From: Datnioides undecimradiatus
Lineage: Eukaryota > Chordata > Actinopteri > Lobotiformes > Datnioididae
Direction: 5' to 3'
DNA: 64,000 nucleotides
Assembly (NCBI GenBank): GCA_008933995.1
Contig: WARS01000011.1
Location: 6,969,016-7,033,015 of the forward strand
Below are positions 1-13,379 of this stretch, piece after piece. Below the pieces are notes generated by a model. It did not search any database. It was not told the origin of the DNA and was given only the letters and a program-made list of their open reading frames with translations. How positions within the stretch are numbered: position 1 is the stretch's first letter; every line of letters begins with the position of its first letter. Made by a program: the position numbers and the translations under genes.

Positions 1-409
1 GCGGTCGTGTCCATATTTGGGCGGTGTGAGGCGGTCACTAATCCATCTGACCTTCTGGCTCATTTGCATGCGCCAGCCCCCCCCATGACTGAGAGATGCC
101 ATGACCTTTATTAGCTAATTAAGAAACATAACAGAAATAAACCTGACAGAATGAGAATGGACATGTACCCGTACACACACACACACACACACACACACTC
201 TCTCTCTCTCAACGTGGCTGCCGACAGAATGAGGATGGGGAGTAAAGAGAGCAGACAGGAGACAGACTGGGAAAAAAGACATTAGCAAACAGAAATTTGG
301 CATTCATCAGATGAAAACAACAACAGATACATTTCCACATACAACTGTGTGCAGATTCCCCGTAATGTTCCCTGCAACAGCGAGTCCTCTCGAAGGAAGT
401 CTTACCACA

Positions 410-446
<37 letters not shown>

Positions 447-3400
447 AATCGTTACATTTGCCAGCAGACATTCAAGCATTATAGTATTATAGAAGTAGTT
501 TCTCTTAATCACATACTGAGCTCCTTTAAATCTCTGTGTGCTGGAATAAGAGAGGCAAATCTCTCTGTCTCTGCTGTCTGCTGCCACTTAAGTGTAGTCA
601 GCCTCTTGTTCTCTCCTCCCTCTCCCACTAAGGACTCATAATAAGCAGCTCGACCCCCCAGGCTATAGAGAGGGAGGTGTGTGTATGTGTGTGTGTGTCC
701 TCACATGGCAGACAGACAGCAGCAGGACAAACAAGATTGCAAGGATAAAATCACACACACCAACTACAGTGCATGCAAAACATACCCACAAATGTCTGCA
801 CACATTCGCACTGATGAAAATAATTTCAGCGCACATTTGCGTGTACACACAATTGAATATACACAGACACACAAATTGGGGGTGTTATCTCGCACACCTT
901 CCCAGTGTTCATTGTGTGTTAATCTGTGCTGTAATCTGTGGAGTGGGCAGATTATCATCTGATAAACACCATTTTGAGGTTTGTAGAATTACGCAATCAA
1001 CTTCTCTCCCACAGTACATCACAGAGCTAAAGATGTGTACATTCACACACACGCACACACACACACCCACATATATGCTTGATGCCGATGCTGCTAAAGT
1101 AGATGTTGACATATTTTATTTTATTTGCATGTCATTTGCACTATATTTTGCAAAATGTGTGCTCACACTAAAAACTACGTTGTGATACTATTTACATGTG
1201 AATTTAAAATATGGAGAGTTGAGGAAAACAAAAAACTAAAAACAAGTGATACATGCATTATTAATTAACACCCACAGTCTGTTTCCATGACTGCTTCAAA
1301 GAAAAGGAGCAAGATGAAGGGAGGAAGGTGAGAGACTGTGAGAGACTGAATGAACTGAGGAACTGAGAAACATGAATGGATGGATGGAAAAAGGAGAGAC
1401 AGATTGAAGGCTGCGACCTCTCAGTGCTACAGTGTGTCAGTCTGTCTCTGTCACAATGACAGGTCTGCAACAGTGGGAACCCTGAACAGCTTGGCCCACT
1501 CTGCTGCACACAGGGGCTTCACATGCTGACAGACAGAGCCAAGGGCTGTCCTGTCCACAGCATATCACAGTCTGCAGAGAAGCCCCACGCTCGGACTGCC
1601 TATCTAACGGCAACAGCCCACCCTCCTGTTGTCATCACCTACATGTACGCGGAAAACATTTTGACACAGAGTATGTGTGAATATGACGGCCTGCACCATT
1701 TCTGAAAAATCTGGAAATGAAAGTTGAGATGTTTGTACTAGTTTTGAGAAATTGGAAGCTGAGCAGTTTAAATTAAATTCCTGCCTGCCGAGCAGGACAC
1801 CAGAGAATTTCCTGTGTCTGGAGCTCATTTTGAAACATAAATGAACCAAAGGTGTGCAGTGGGATCAATGCAAGAAAGCACAAGAAATTGTTGTTGTAGT
1901 TTGTCATAGTTTGTTGTTCAATATCATAGAGAGAGGAGGGGCTTGTACACCTTGACTCCACTTTTCCCTGCCATTGTATGTAAGTCATCAAGTTATTATT
2001 TTTGAAGCCTGAATTACACTGAGTTACCAGGTAAATCTGTCCAGTTTAATGGATCCAATATAGCAGCACTGCAGCATATTCTTTGCTAAGCCAATAACAT
2101 TTGCATTTGCTTACACTGTGTCAGAAAGATTGATTGATTCACCTCTTAGACTACATGTACTTCAAGGTTGCATTAGCTTTTATTTAGGGGTGTTTCCAGT
2201 GCAACATCAGCACTAACCTCAATTTTGCATTTGAGCTTGTAAACCGGTCTTTCTGTCAACTTTCATTGCAGAGTGTGCAGTGATTGGCTGGTTTTTCACA
2301 TACACAAAAAATGTTAGAGACAGTTATTGCTGACCTGGTTTTCATTAAGATCTTTATTACTTTCTCAATTGTAAAGACAACAGTGAGGGTGACAAAGACA
2401 AAGAGGAGGATGAGGGAAGAAGTCACACGGTCACAAAACATGAACGACTGTCTGTTAACCAAATATGAGAAATGGATAGCATAACACGTGATCGAGACTG
2501 CACAATATTTTAAAAAGAAATGAATTAATCTGACTGAGCCATCGTATTGGTGGCATCGTCAAGGTAGAAATGTAAAGTCAAGCTATGCTACCATAGCATT
2601 ATGACTCATCAAACACAGGTGATATGGGTAACTTTGCTTTCCTGTGATTACTGAAATGAAAACCTCTAGGCCGGTGCTGCTATCTGTCATGACAAGTCCA
2701 CATGTCTGTCTGAGAAAAAAAGTTGTGTGCATCTAATTAATTTGAGAATAATTCGAAAACTAATAATAAGAAAACATTTAAGGAACCACTTGTTTAAATA
2801 AAGAAACACTAAGCTGAAATGATCCCAGAGAGAAAACTAGTTCAATGAAGTGACATAAGACAGAACTTGTGTGTTTTAAACAAATTATTTGTCTATGCAT
2901 TGCCTCTGCGTCTTTGTGCTGTTGCGTTTTCTCCTGTGTCTTTCCCTCTATGTCCCCACTCGTCTGTCTGTGTGGGCTTCCTCTGCCTTCCTTTTTGTTT
3001 GTTTGTCACTCTGCCTCTGTACTGTGATGACTGAGGCTGTGATTTTTATCCTCCCAACATTCCAGTAAATACTCAGACAAAACGCAGCGCACTCCGAGGA
3101 GCCTCAGGCCAGGGCAATCAATCAGGGAGAAAACAACACAGAGATCAGGCTGTTTCTGCTCCATAAAACAGCCTTCAGAACAACAGCAGCCATTCAGTGT
3201 CTGCGATGTAGAATTAATACTCTCTCGCTTTCTCTTTTGGTATTTTTCTGCCATCCTCCCTCTCAATCACTACACCAAAAACTGCCACAAATCCTGTGGT
3301 GAGAGCAGTAAAGAGAGTGAGAGTGCGTCTTCCTTCCTGTATTATTTGCCCAGCAGGTTGTTGGCACAACCAGTTTTCCCCAAGAAAACCTGGACTTGAA

Positions 3401-5032
3401 TGAGAGTCAGTGAATCTGTAACACCTCCAAACCAAAGCCAACTTGATTCGTGAACCTCTGTGATGCAACGAAAGTCAGCAGAGTGTTTTCTTTACTTACA
3501 GGCTATAGGATCAGGGATAATGTTGTATAAATATTTGATGGTTTCCTAGCAGGGTCTTATATGGCTAGAGAGTGCAGCATTAAGGTTGATGATCAAGGAG
3601 AACTTCAAGGCACACTCTCACATACGCAATCACTAAGACATGTGCACACACAAACAGCGACGCATATGTGCAGTCAGGTATGGCCAACATGCACATTAAC
3701 AACCATGCACACACACCCAGACACTAATATATACCCATACACACACCCATACACAGCACAGACTGCTCTCTCTGTCTGTTCCTTTCTGCACTGCATTGGG
3801 TTTCACTTTGTCTGTGTGCTTGGTTTACAGATGTTGATCATGTCTCGCTGAGCTTGCACTGAAAAGACAGATTCTTTACATCTTTGAGATTGCTGCTACT
3901 CTCACACACCAACTTGTTATGCTTTGATAAAAAAAAAAAAATCTGTAGAGGAGCTTTGAATTTCTGCAGAGATGCTCACATTAGAGGGCTATTGTAAAGT
4001 TTTGTCTGTAAGTCAAGAAAAGCATTTCAGTTTTAACTCAAATTAAATTTGGTTATTAGAAACATTGTTAACAAATGTCGCGAATTTCATAGAGAAGTCC
4101 AGCGTATCGAGAAAGATTAGCACTGCCAGAGTGGGACTGTGTTAAATTGCTGAGCTGTTACGGCTGCCCCCTCTACACCTCTAAAAGAAAAGTGTCCAAA
4201 TTTTTCTCCATCTAGCAAGTGTGAAATGTCAGCCGGTGTATAATCTTACAGCGATCAAGCCTACTGAGAGCAGAGAGACAAAGAGTGTTTTTCTCCTTCA
4301 GAGACGTATGCAGATGGCAGCTGATGTATGATATTAACCTTTGCTATCCTAACTCCTGTCTTTACTACCCCTCCACACACACACACACACACACACTCTT
4401 ACACACACACACATGCAAGGCATACTAATTATATTGATCCACCTTTAGAAAGACAGCCCTGTCGTTTTTCTCTCTCGTGTTCAAAATCTGCGTGTGAGTA
4501 GTTAGGAAATGATGCAAGCGATATATTATAAGTATCTAATAACTTTGCCTGAGCATCCCAAAGTAAGTAAACCTGCCATATGTGCAGCATATTTCACACA
4601 AATTAATTTGATAAATGTATCAGTCCTCAAGTATTTTCCTCGGTTTGGATTGCTTGTCAGCGGCAACATTTTTTAGATAAATGGGCTCCTCGGTTTTAGT
4701 GTCGCTCCTCTCTTTGTCTACTGAATCGTCAGTTTTAGCGAGGAGAGGAGGAAAAAAAGAGCAGAGGGAGGATGAGAGAGGAGGCAAAGTATAAAAACAA
4801 ATTGGCGCAGGGGGATGAGAGTGAGATATCAAAAGACTGGATGGTGAGGGATGAATGAAATAGAGTATCAGACGTGCTGTGGTCTCTGAGGTCAAGGTCT
4901 ATATCACTCTGTGCTACTGAAACAACAAGAACCACAACGAGCACCAGGGAGCCAACCAATCTGGGCTACTGCATTGTTCACTATCTGCTGAAGAAAACAG
5001 CTCGGTCTCTTCCTCCCTCTCTTTCCTACAGA

Positions 5033-5105
<73 letters not shown>

Positions 5106-7400
5106 ACTCCTCACTTCATATCTGGAGAGAGAGAATAGAGCGTGTTCCTTATTGTCCCCTTAGTGGTGATGTGGGGGTGTGTGTTAGGGCTTGATTGTTA
5201 CTGGTTTACATAAGGGTATTAAACTCTCGCATAGCCCTATCTATCTGAGCCAGGCAGATATATTTGTGTTGTGGCTCCTTTATGCATTTGTTATTTCCAA
5301 AGAGGATTGGGATGCACCAGTGGAAGAGAGGATAGATAGCCTGCTGATATTACCCTCTTCCTCTCTCCCTCACTTCCTCCTTTTTCCTCTAAAAACCAAA
5401 CTCTTGTGCATTTGTGAGTGTGTACATGTGTGTCATTATCTCTGTGTGTGTGTTTGTGTCTTGCTTCCAGAAACAAAAGCGGGTAATTAATTAAAGAGAA
5501 GTGCACTTTGGCGCCATTGTCCTGTTCGACAACTCTAACAGCATTCAGCAAAACAGCATTCAGTGATATTACTCGTAATAATAGCTGTTGTTTCAATCCG
5601 AAATTAGCTAAACATTGTGCAAAAGCATTCAGCCAAACTAACATAATGCGCAGAGAGAGGTTTGCTGTCTATTAACAGGTCAACCAAGAACACGCTGTGG
5701 AGCACATGAATGCCAGTGGAAACATATTACTTACACTTCACAAACATCAAAATGTCTTGTTTTCTGTCTACACGTGTTAAATGTTGAAGAAGTCAGATTT
5801 GACATATCTGTGCTACAAAGACACTAATATAATGGAGATTTGTGTGAGTCATTTATCATTTAAAAATGTAATATTTTTCATAACTTGCCCAACTTTAATA
5901 TTATATATATAGATATAGTCTTATTTAGTCTTCATCATTGGTCTGTGGCCTCTGGAATAACACTTATTTTCAGATCTGATGTGAATATAGACAGGAAGAT
6001 GTCACAATTTCAATATTATTACTTGTCCTAAACAGCTGCAGCTACAGTTTGGTTTGGTTTTGGCCCAAAACAGACTTGTGTTTCGGTTGAGAGAAATATG
6101 AGGATTTAGTTTAAGGTCAGGACAGCTACATCATCAAGGTTACCACTTGTTTAACATGTGCTCAAGGTTAAAAGAAGCCAGCAGTGATAGGACACAGGAG
6201 AGAAGTCCAGGGTTTTGCTAACCCATCCACCCACCCTGACATTGTCCCTGTGTGGATTGTGTGTCTCTACTGTGTCATCACACTACTTCCTCCTTTGCTC
6301 CTTTCAAACAAGAAGGAAAAGTAGTTATGTTCTTTGTAACCTAACTGTAATGTTTGTAACTTAAATTTTAAATACAGGACTTTTATTTGTAAATGAGTTT
6401 TGTTGTTTTTTTTTGTTTGTTTTTTTTTACATCGTATTCCTTCTTACATTTACGGATCTTCAACCACTGATATATTTGACATTACAAGCCTGAAATAAAT
6501 TTTGAATTGCATCCTTATCATGCACATCCCTGAGAGGGCAGCTGTTATTTTGAGAATTCCCCAATCTGCATGTGTCGGTGCGCTTCTGAGGATCAGGCAG
6601 GAGAGGTTAAATCAAAGTGGAGTCAATAAGTTCCTCCCTCCCTCCTGGTCTGCTCTGCTGCGCTGCTGGGAATGCCTGCTGCTCGCTCTCTGGCTCGTGA
6701 AAGAGGAGGACAGGATGGGGTTCAACACTTTCACAAACACTAAAGGAGCGAAGAGTCGTGCTGCTAATACAGAGGATGATCTAAGACTCTGGCACACAGA
6801 TTTAGAGACACACATTTATCTACACACACACACATGCACACACACACACAGCAAAAGAAAGGCTTCCTCATTCTGTCTGAGAATGATAATGAGCTAAATT
6901 CTCTTTTCTCCCAACCTGAGAGCCTGAGTCCAGTCATGGCCACAGCCCCGGCTAAATCAATATCATCATCCATAATCTTTATTGTAGGATGAAACACAGC
7001 ATAAATCAGCACAAAGCCCTTCACACATCCCTCTCTTTAGCAGCCTCCAATTGCATGCAGCACTCTCCAGGGCCGACAACACTTTCTTTTCAGCACAAAA
7101 AGGGTCTCTCCCAGTCTCCAGTCTCTGCTGCACCTCTTCCTGTGTTGTATCAGATATTTGGTTGGTGGTTTTATCTGTGCTTGGTCTGCAGCAGGTGTGA
7201 AAGGTGAACTGAGAGAGCAGAGCAGGTCTGGGGAATGAATTATCCCTCTACCTGCAGGCGATTGGTGGAATGGGATAATGTTTAAATTGACAGCAATGTC
7301 TGTGTGTACATGACATTTGTGTGTGTATGTGTGAGTGTGAGTCTCCCGGCTCTGTTGTTTTTGCGTGTGAGTAATGAGGTTTGGAGAAGAAAGCTTTGCC
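1..7400. other. Gene-free 3' flank of maf, far left
   Basis: No convincing exon. It holds many dinucleotide arrays: (CA)n 173-198 running into (TC)n 199-210, (CA)n 413-444, (GT)n near 677-699, interrupted (CA)n 1045-1071, (CA)n 4373-4396 and the long array at 5035-5102. ORFs here read Cys-Val or Thr-His repeats through these arrays and are artefacts. Poly-T runs lie near 6400-6430. A repeat-free stretch around 2030-2160 contains octamer-like CATTTGCATT. Confidence 0.7.
5035..5102. repeat. (CA)34 microsatellite
   Basis: This is an uninterrupted 68-base CA array, the longest perfect dinucleotide run in the window. Likely length-polymorphic; alternating purine-pyrimidine sequence of this length can adopt Z-DNA. 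Confidence 0.97.
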
Positions 7401-7425
7401 AAATCCTCTCATCAGTCTTCACTCC

Positions 7426-7473
7426 TTCAATACCCAATCAGCGGGCTAATTCAATACCCAATCACAGGGCTAA
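7426..7473. repeat. Tandem duplication of a 24-base CCAAT-containing unit
   Basis: Two adjacent 24-base copies share TTCAATACCCAATCA and GGCTAA and differ only in the three bases between (GCG versus CAG). Each copy carries a CCAAT pentamer, and a further CCAAT follows near 7496. Confidence 0.85.
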
Positions 7474-8999
7474 TAGCGTCCAGCCGAGAGGAGAACCAAT
7501 GAGAACTCTGCTAATGGACCTTGGGGAATAACAAGCTGCACAAAAAGTTAGAGCAAAAGAAGGCAGAATTTATTTTTCTGTAAAGAACATGTACTGTCTA
7601 ACGATCTCAGTCGGTGCCCAATCGCCTGCCACTGTAACTGTGAAGCGGAGGGAAAACCATTAAACCATGTTTCAGACATGTGTGTCTACTCAGGCATGTC
7701 AAAGGGATGAGTGTGACGTTACATTTAAATCAGCAGCTAAAATGTAATAAAAGAGAGATATTTTTGACAATTCTCCCAGTATCTGAGTTTAGCACTTGTT
7801 GTTTTATAAAATTACAGCTCTGTTTCCAAGTTACACCGTGCACAGCTCTGGAGCATTTAACATGCAAACAGATTCACATCTCCCTCACTCATTTTTCCCC
7901 CCGGAGCTGTGAATGGTGGGTGCATAAGTGCAGGGGGGGTGCAGGAGTGTCCCAGCCATTGTAGTGTCACAAATCCCCCCTACCTGACATGCACTGAATA
8001 AACTGTCACAGGCGTTATATAGTGTCTCCATAAAGCCTACCATCAAACAGTTACTACCTCCATCGCTTCAGTCCACTGCACCAACAACACAAACAAATCA
8101 CACTGCGGTGCGTCCCAGGCTTTTCAGGTGAGTGCGTATTTGTGTGTGTGATATACCGTAAAGTGGGGTTCATACATGACTGTGTTTTTCTGATATGATC
8201 ATACACCATATAACCTTCTATATCTTGCTTGGTTGCAATCCATATTGACCTCCCTTTCTAAGCCTCCCTCACTAAAAGCTTTTCAGTGTTTTTCACTGCA
8301 CATATACAGTTTCCTGCCTTTCCCTCTGTTTTCTGTCGCTGCACAGTTTTGTGCATGGTCATTAAAAGGGTACATCAGCATTCACCACGCTTATATTCCT
8401 GGTGAGATTCCAAGGCTTATTTAAGATGAGCACTCCACTGTCCATCATAAAAGTTAAAAATGGGGAATCTACTCCTAAAACACTGTAAGAGCAAAGAAGA
8501 TGTGCACATTTCTGGCCCTTTATTGTTGAAGCTCTCTTTGTGTTTTTGTGGCAAACACCTTGAAAAACACAAATATGACTTCAGTTTAGAATAGCTACCG
8601 TGAAGTTAAATAATATAAAATTTTATCCTTTGCAAAATATACATTGTTAATGCCAAGGTTAAGGTTTAAGAGTAAACTCCTCACTGCCCTCATTTCTTCA
8701 TTGCTCACGCTGTACAACAACCAGAGAAATCCACCGACTACACTGGTTATCCTGAAAAGACCAGAGTGCAATGCAGAGACTTTACTTTTGAGTTGAATCG
8801 AAGTGCAGCATGTGTTGCAGGAGTATTAGAGCAGTATTCACAGATATGTAGCAAAGCAGTGAATAAGGCAAGTGTGTACAACATGAAAATAAATTAAAGG
8901 AAAAAAACCTGAACCATAACAGCCCTTAAGGCATCGAACATCACACACTAATGATATACTGTGCAACAGTGTGAGAGTACGTGAGGAGGAAATTTCCCT

Positions 9000-9150
9000 T
9001 TAATCTCCTTCATGGCTACATCATCTTTTATTGGTGGACAAAGTGGATCTCAGCCTGCAGCATCGGCCCCGTAGAAATGACAATTGATTTGCAGGTTATT
9101 TCCTGCTTCCTGTGAGCTAATTGAAATAAAGTGGGACGGTGGACTCAGGC
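9000..9150. promoter_or_regulatory. Candidate enhancer, 3' of maf
   Basis: This is a complex stretch with no simple repeat. It contains ATTGGTGG, ATGACAATTGATTTGCAG and GAGCTAATTGAAATAAAG, that is homeodomain and SOX-type cores close together. The style resembles vertebrate conserved non-coding elements; conservation was not tested. Confidence 0.3.
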
Positions 9151-10280
9151 TCTGCAGCATCTATCAATACTGCAGTTGTACAGTAGAGAGAGCCTCGCAC
9201 CTACTGCTGTGCCTTAACCAGTCCCACAGAATATTTGTTTCATTGTTTGGCTCATCACCATGTATATATTTCATTTGTGTTTATGCTACCTGGTGTGTGA
9301 GCCACCTTTTAATGACTGCAAGTGAGTAAACTATGGGGGAGAATGTATGGCTTATGAGTGTATGCGCTCTGCATGTGTGCTTGTGCTGGCTGTATCATGT
9401 TAAGTCTGTAGCCTCTAGTTGTGGTCATGCAGGTTGAATTTAGCAATAAACTAAAATATTTCTGTCCTCCTCCTTTGATATAGATACAGAAATCTCTTTG
9501 TACTGGGCTTACATTAGACTTATGGGTATTTGAGTACAAATGTAGGAATCTAGATGCCTTTGCAGTTTTGAAACACCCCTTTCATCCTCCAACACACACA
9601 AATGTACACACTCACTCTAACACACTGATTAGTGCATAACGCCTTTTCCCATCAATTTAATTATGGTAAACACTGCTACAGATAAATATACAGTATCCAG
9701 CAGTGCACATCTGTCCAGGCGTATGCACAGCAAACTCGCTGCTCATGTATGGAAGCCAGCAGAAGAATAAGTGTTGACGTGTGTGCATGCGTGTATGTGC
9801 AAGCTCAGGAGCTGAGTTTTATTTACTTATAATGTCCCAGCTGTCGTGAGCAGCTGGATTTTACACAGATTAAACTGGTGAGGGTATGGAATCACATGTA
9901 CAGTACACTGTCTTCACTTTGAGATAATTTGCTGGAAAAAATTTAAACCAAACAAAATCAATGTCCCCAGAGTAAGGCATTGCATTTGTTCTGTAGATGC
10001 TTTTAACCAAAGAGGTTTACAGTTTGTTGTTAATGCACCATAAAAATTTACAAAAATTACACCTAGAGAAAAGTGTAATTTGTAGTAGATGTCATTTTTA
10101 AAAAAAAAAAAAACTCCCTTTAAACAACATTTTCTCTATACGTTGCTTTTCTCTCGAACCACACTAATGATTTAAGCCACTATCTTCCAATAGTCTAATC
10201 AAACTCTCGTTAGACTGCAAGATACACTGAATCATCATTAAATCTATCTGCATATTACCTGTGCTGCTACAATTAGCTAT

Positions 10281-10340
10281 GAATCTCATTTGAATCTCAT
10301 TTAAATTCCTCCTATGAATCTCAATTAAACAATGAGATTC
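10281..10340. repeat. Local direct and inverted repeats of GAATCTCATT
   Basis: GAATCTCATT occurs at 10281-10290 and 10292-10301, as GAATCTCAAT at 10316-10325, and inverted as AATGAGATTC at 10331-10340. The last two form a hairpin with perfect 8-base arms (10316-10323 and 10333-10340) and a 9-base loop. Confidence 0.8.
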
Positions 10341-10379
10341 AAACAAACAGGCATTGCATTGGAAATGTGAACGTGTACA

Positions 10380-10386
<7 letters not shown>

Positions 10387-10418
<32 letters not shown>
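10387..10418. repeat. (CA)n microsatellite
   Basis: Perfect 32-base CA array following an interrupted CACATACAC segment. Confidence 0.95.
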
Positions 10419-10423
<5 letters not shown>

Positions 10424-10459
10424 CTGCTGTTATCATTGCTGTTGTTTTAAATGTGTTCA

Positions 10460-10680
10460 GTTTAATTAATTTGTTTTGATACTCAAGACAAATCCTTTAC
10501 AAATCCTCATGTGGTAATTAACAATTATCGTACATTTAATAAGCACACTGAGATAATGAAACAATTAGAGAGAAACAAGCTGTTTAAAGATTGAAGCAGT
10601 GCTTTGAACTAGTGTATATGCTTTAATTGTCTTTCAGTGGCTTCCGACTTCAATGAGCCAGCAGATCATAATAAATGTCC
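10460..10680. promoter_or_regulatory. Candidate enhancer with SOX and homeodomain sites
   Basis: TAATTA occurs at 10463-10468 and 10515-10520. AACAAT (SOX core) occurs at 10520-10525, overlapping the second TAATTA, and at 10560-10565. No microsatellite interrupts the block. Motifs are read directly; enhancer function is inferred. Confidence 0.35.
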
Positions 10681-11731
10681 TCACAGCTTACAAATCAAAC
10701 ACCCTTCAAAGCAGAATTACAAACCAATAAATTATTACTTGTACAAAATATAAGCTTTCAACAGTGCTGTAATACTGAAACACAAACACACACTCACACA
10801 CACACGCATCGCCCTTCTCTCTGGTGTTATCACAGGGGCCAATTAGTGGGCCCCGGCTTTCTGCTCAGGCATGTGTCAGGGGACCTATAGGGAGCCCGCG
10901 AGGCTGCGAGAAGCCTCAGGGTAGCAGGAGAATTATCACTCTTTTCATCTCTCCGTCTCTTACGCATCCTTGCATACACACATCCTCTCTCTGCTCACAG
11001 CGAGAGCCGCTACCTTTCTTTCTAGTTCCTTCATTCGTTTCCTTGTAACTTAGGCCTCTAAAACGGCGAACAAAGGACAATCCGGAACATTATATCACGC
11101 AAATACCTCAAGCTAATTTACTCAGCTAATGTGGCCGACAAGGTCCAATAAACATATGCATAGCCTCCACATACAGATGAATCAGTCGATGCAGGTTACT
11201 TGTAAACTTTGATCCCTCCGAACTGTATAAGCAGGACCACACAGCACAACTGTGTGTGTGTGTGCACTTTTATGTAAGAGAAAGGCAAGGTCGTCACAAT
11301 GCATGCTGATCAAAATATGCATCTATGTTGCACTGTGTAAGGTGTTTATTAGTAGTGATGGAGTGCTCAGGGAGAGCTAGCACCTTGCTAGACTGCGTGC
11401 GTGTGTGTGTTTGTGTATATGTGCTGAAGTGTGTGTGCATGTAGTTGGTTACTTCTCGCTGAGAGTTTTATCCCAATCACACTCCTTCCCACCCCCTCAT
11501 CTTTCTTTCTTTTTCTCATCCCTCTGTGGCCCCCTGCTGAGTGCCTGGTAGGTGGCTGGCACACACATAAACACACACACACACACACACACACAAAGAC
11601 AAAAACACACAGTAAGCCCTCCGCTGGCTTCTGATAGCTGTGGATCTCTCTCTCTCTCTCTCTCATCCACACCACAGGGAGGAGAGAAGATGGGGTGACA
11701 AGAAAGGAAGACAAGAAAGAGGAAGAAGAGT

Positions 11732-11756
11732 GGGGTGGGGGGGGGGGGTGGGGTGG
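11732..11756 (+). other. G-quadruplex-forming G tract
   Basis: GGGG, a run of 12 G (11737-11748), GGGG and GG are separated by single T residues. Enough G-triplets are spaced by short loops for an intramolecular quadruplex on the plus strand. Confidence 0.5.
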
Positions 11757-12394
11757 CAGAACAAAATAAGTGGACAGCTGTCCTCTGACAAGCCTCTGTC
11801 TACCTGTCTGTCTGCTACAGTGTGGGCTCTTTTTGGCAGGTGGCTGAAGACTTTGAGTCAAAATGACAGGCTGAAACATTGTTGAACGAGGCTTAACTGC
11901 CATCTGAGAGGAATAATTACAACACAGATGAGAGAAAATAAAATGAAAAGATTGTGAGTATGGTTTAGAAAGGTTATTATGACTGCACTAATAAGACACA
12001 GGTCTGTAGGCGTGACGTGTATGTTACTGTTTGAATTTGCCCATAAGTTGTTGTTTTTTCTTTGTGTGTGTATTTGTGTTTGTGACACTGGCCGGGGTAG
12101 AGACAGCAGAGTGGAGGCAGTAGATAAGATAAGTGCTCTTTATTTCTGACAGAGTCATTTAGCTGTGGATGAAGAGAAGAGAGGAGGAGAGGACAGGGAG
12201 GTGAGAGTTATAGTTATGGAGCTGTCGGAGGTTTGGGAGTGTTGAATGAAATGAGGTCCGGAGGAGCAGAGGGAAACAAAGGTGGAGAGGGAGAGAAGGG
12301 GGGAGGGGGGAAGCGTCTACGTGACCTTGCAGTCACAGAAACAGACGGATGAGGGAGGAGAACCTGTTTCCTCTAAATCATGTGATGTGCTGTT

Positions 12395-12419
12395 TCTCTC
12401 TCTCTCTCTCTCTCTCTCT
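12395..12419. repeat. (TC)n microsatellite
   Basis: Perfect 25-base polypyrimidine TC array in a broadly CT-rich stretch. Confidence 0.9.
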
Positions 12420-13379
12420 TTCTCACTGTAATTCAGTTAACATGTCACTCTACAGGCCACTTGCCTCTCCTTAGCCCACATCTTGGAATCATGGTCTTCC
12501 TCTATCTTATTCCTCACTATGTGTGAGGGTTAACCTTTGTTTGTGCAAGGTATACCACAAACACACACACACGTGTGTGCACACAGAGTTTCTTTGTCAT
12601 ATATTTCCTTGTATTGAGGCATCAAACTGTCAGAGACCTCCTGTCACTTTTGCCATTTTCTTCTTTCCCCTTCTGTTCCTTGTATGAAGAAAAAGTATTT
12701 ATTTTCATTTATCAAAGGCTTACACCCCTGAGAGAGAGAAAAATTGCAGTGTCTGCAATACTGTATAGTGTGTGTACGTGTGTGTGTGTGTGTGTATGTG
12801 TCGGGGGGATGCGGGCAATGCTGGGGGTTATTATGAAGAGACTCAGATGCGACAGGAGATTCCTCTGATTGGGAATAAAACACCATCTTATCTATTTAAA
12901 TAAACCCCACTGCAACTTCTGCAACACACACAGGCACGCACACACATACATGCACCCCCACCCCAGCACACACACACACACACACTATAAATAAGAAGAC
13001 CTATACAGAGCGACACAAGAAAGTAAACACATTCACTGGATCACACACACACAGAAAAAAAAAACTGCAGAAGCCGGCAAATCTATGCATGTAAACAAAC
13101 ACAAGAGCAAATTCACAAAGGGATTTGTAGTAATTAAATTGCAATGATCGCCCTATTTTAGCTTTCACTTTGAAGATGAAAAAATAGTGTTCGAGCAGAG
13201 ACGTGAGGAAAAACAGTTCTAATAGAACATGAAAAGAACATCTAATTATTCAAAGGAGAGTCGTTACTAAAGGACTGAAAAATACGATAAAAACAAATAA
13301 AAAGGTTTTAATGCAAAACTCAGCAGAATAATGCAGAGGAACCAGTCAAAGCTCCACAAAATCATCCTAATCTCTGGTG

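Noticed and set aside
679..1185. 168-codon plus-strand open frame
   Set aside because: It is composed largely of Thr-His-Thr repeats from CA arrays, with no domain and no splice or promoter context.
11388..11903. 171-codon minus-strand open frame
   Set aside because: It runs through (CA)n, (CT)n and poly-G tracts giving low-complexity residues; no recognisable domain.
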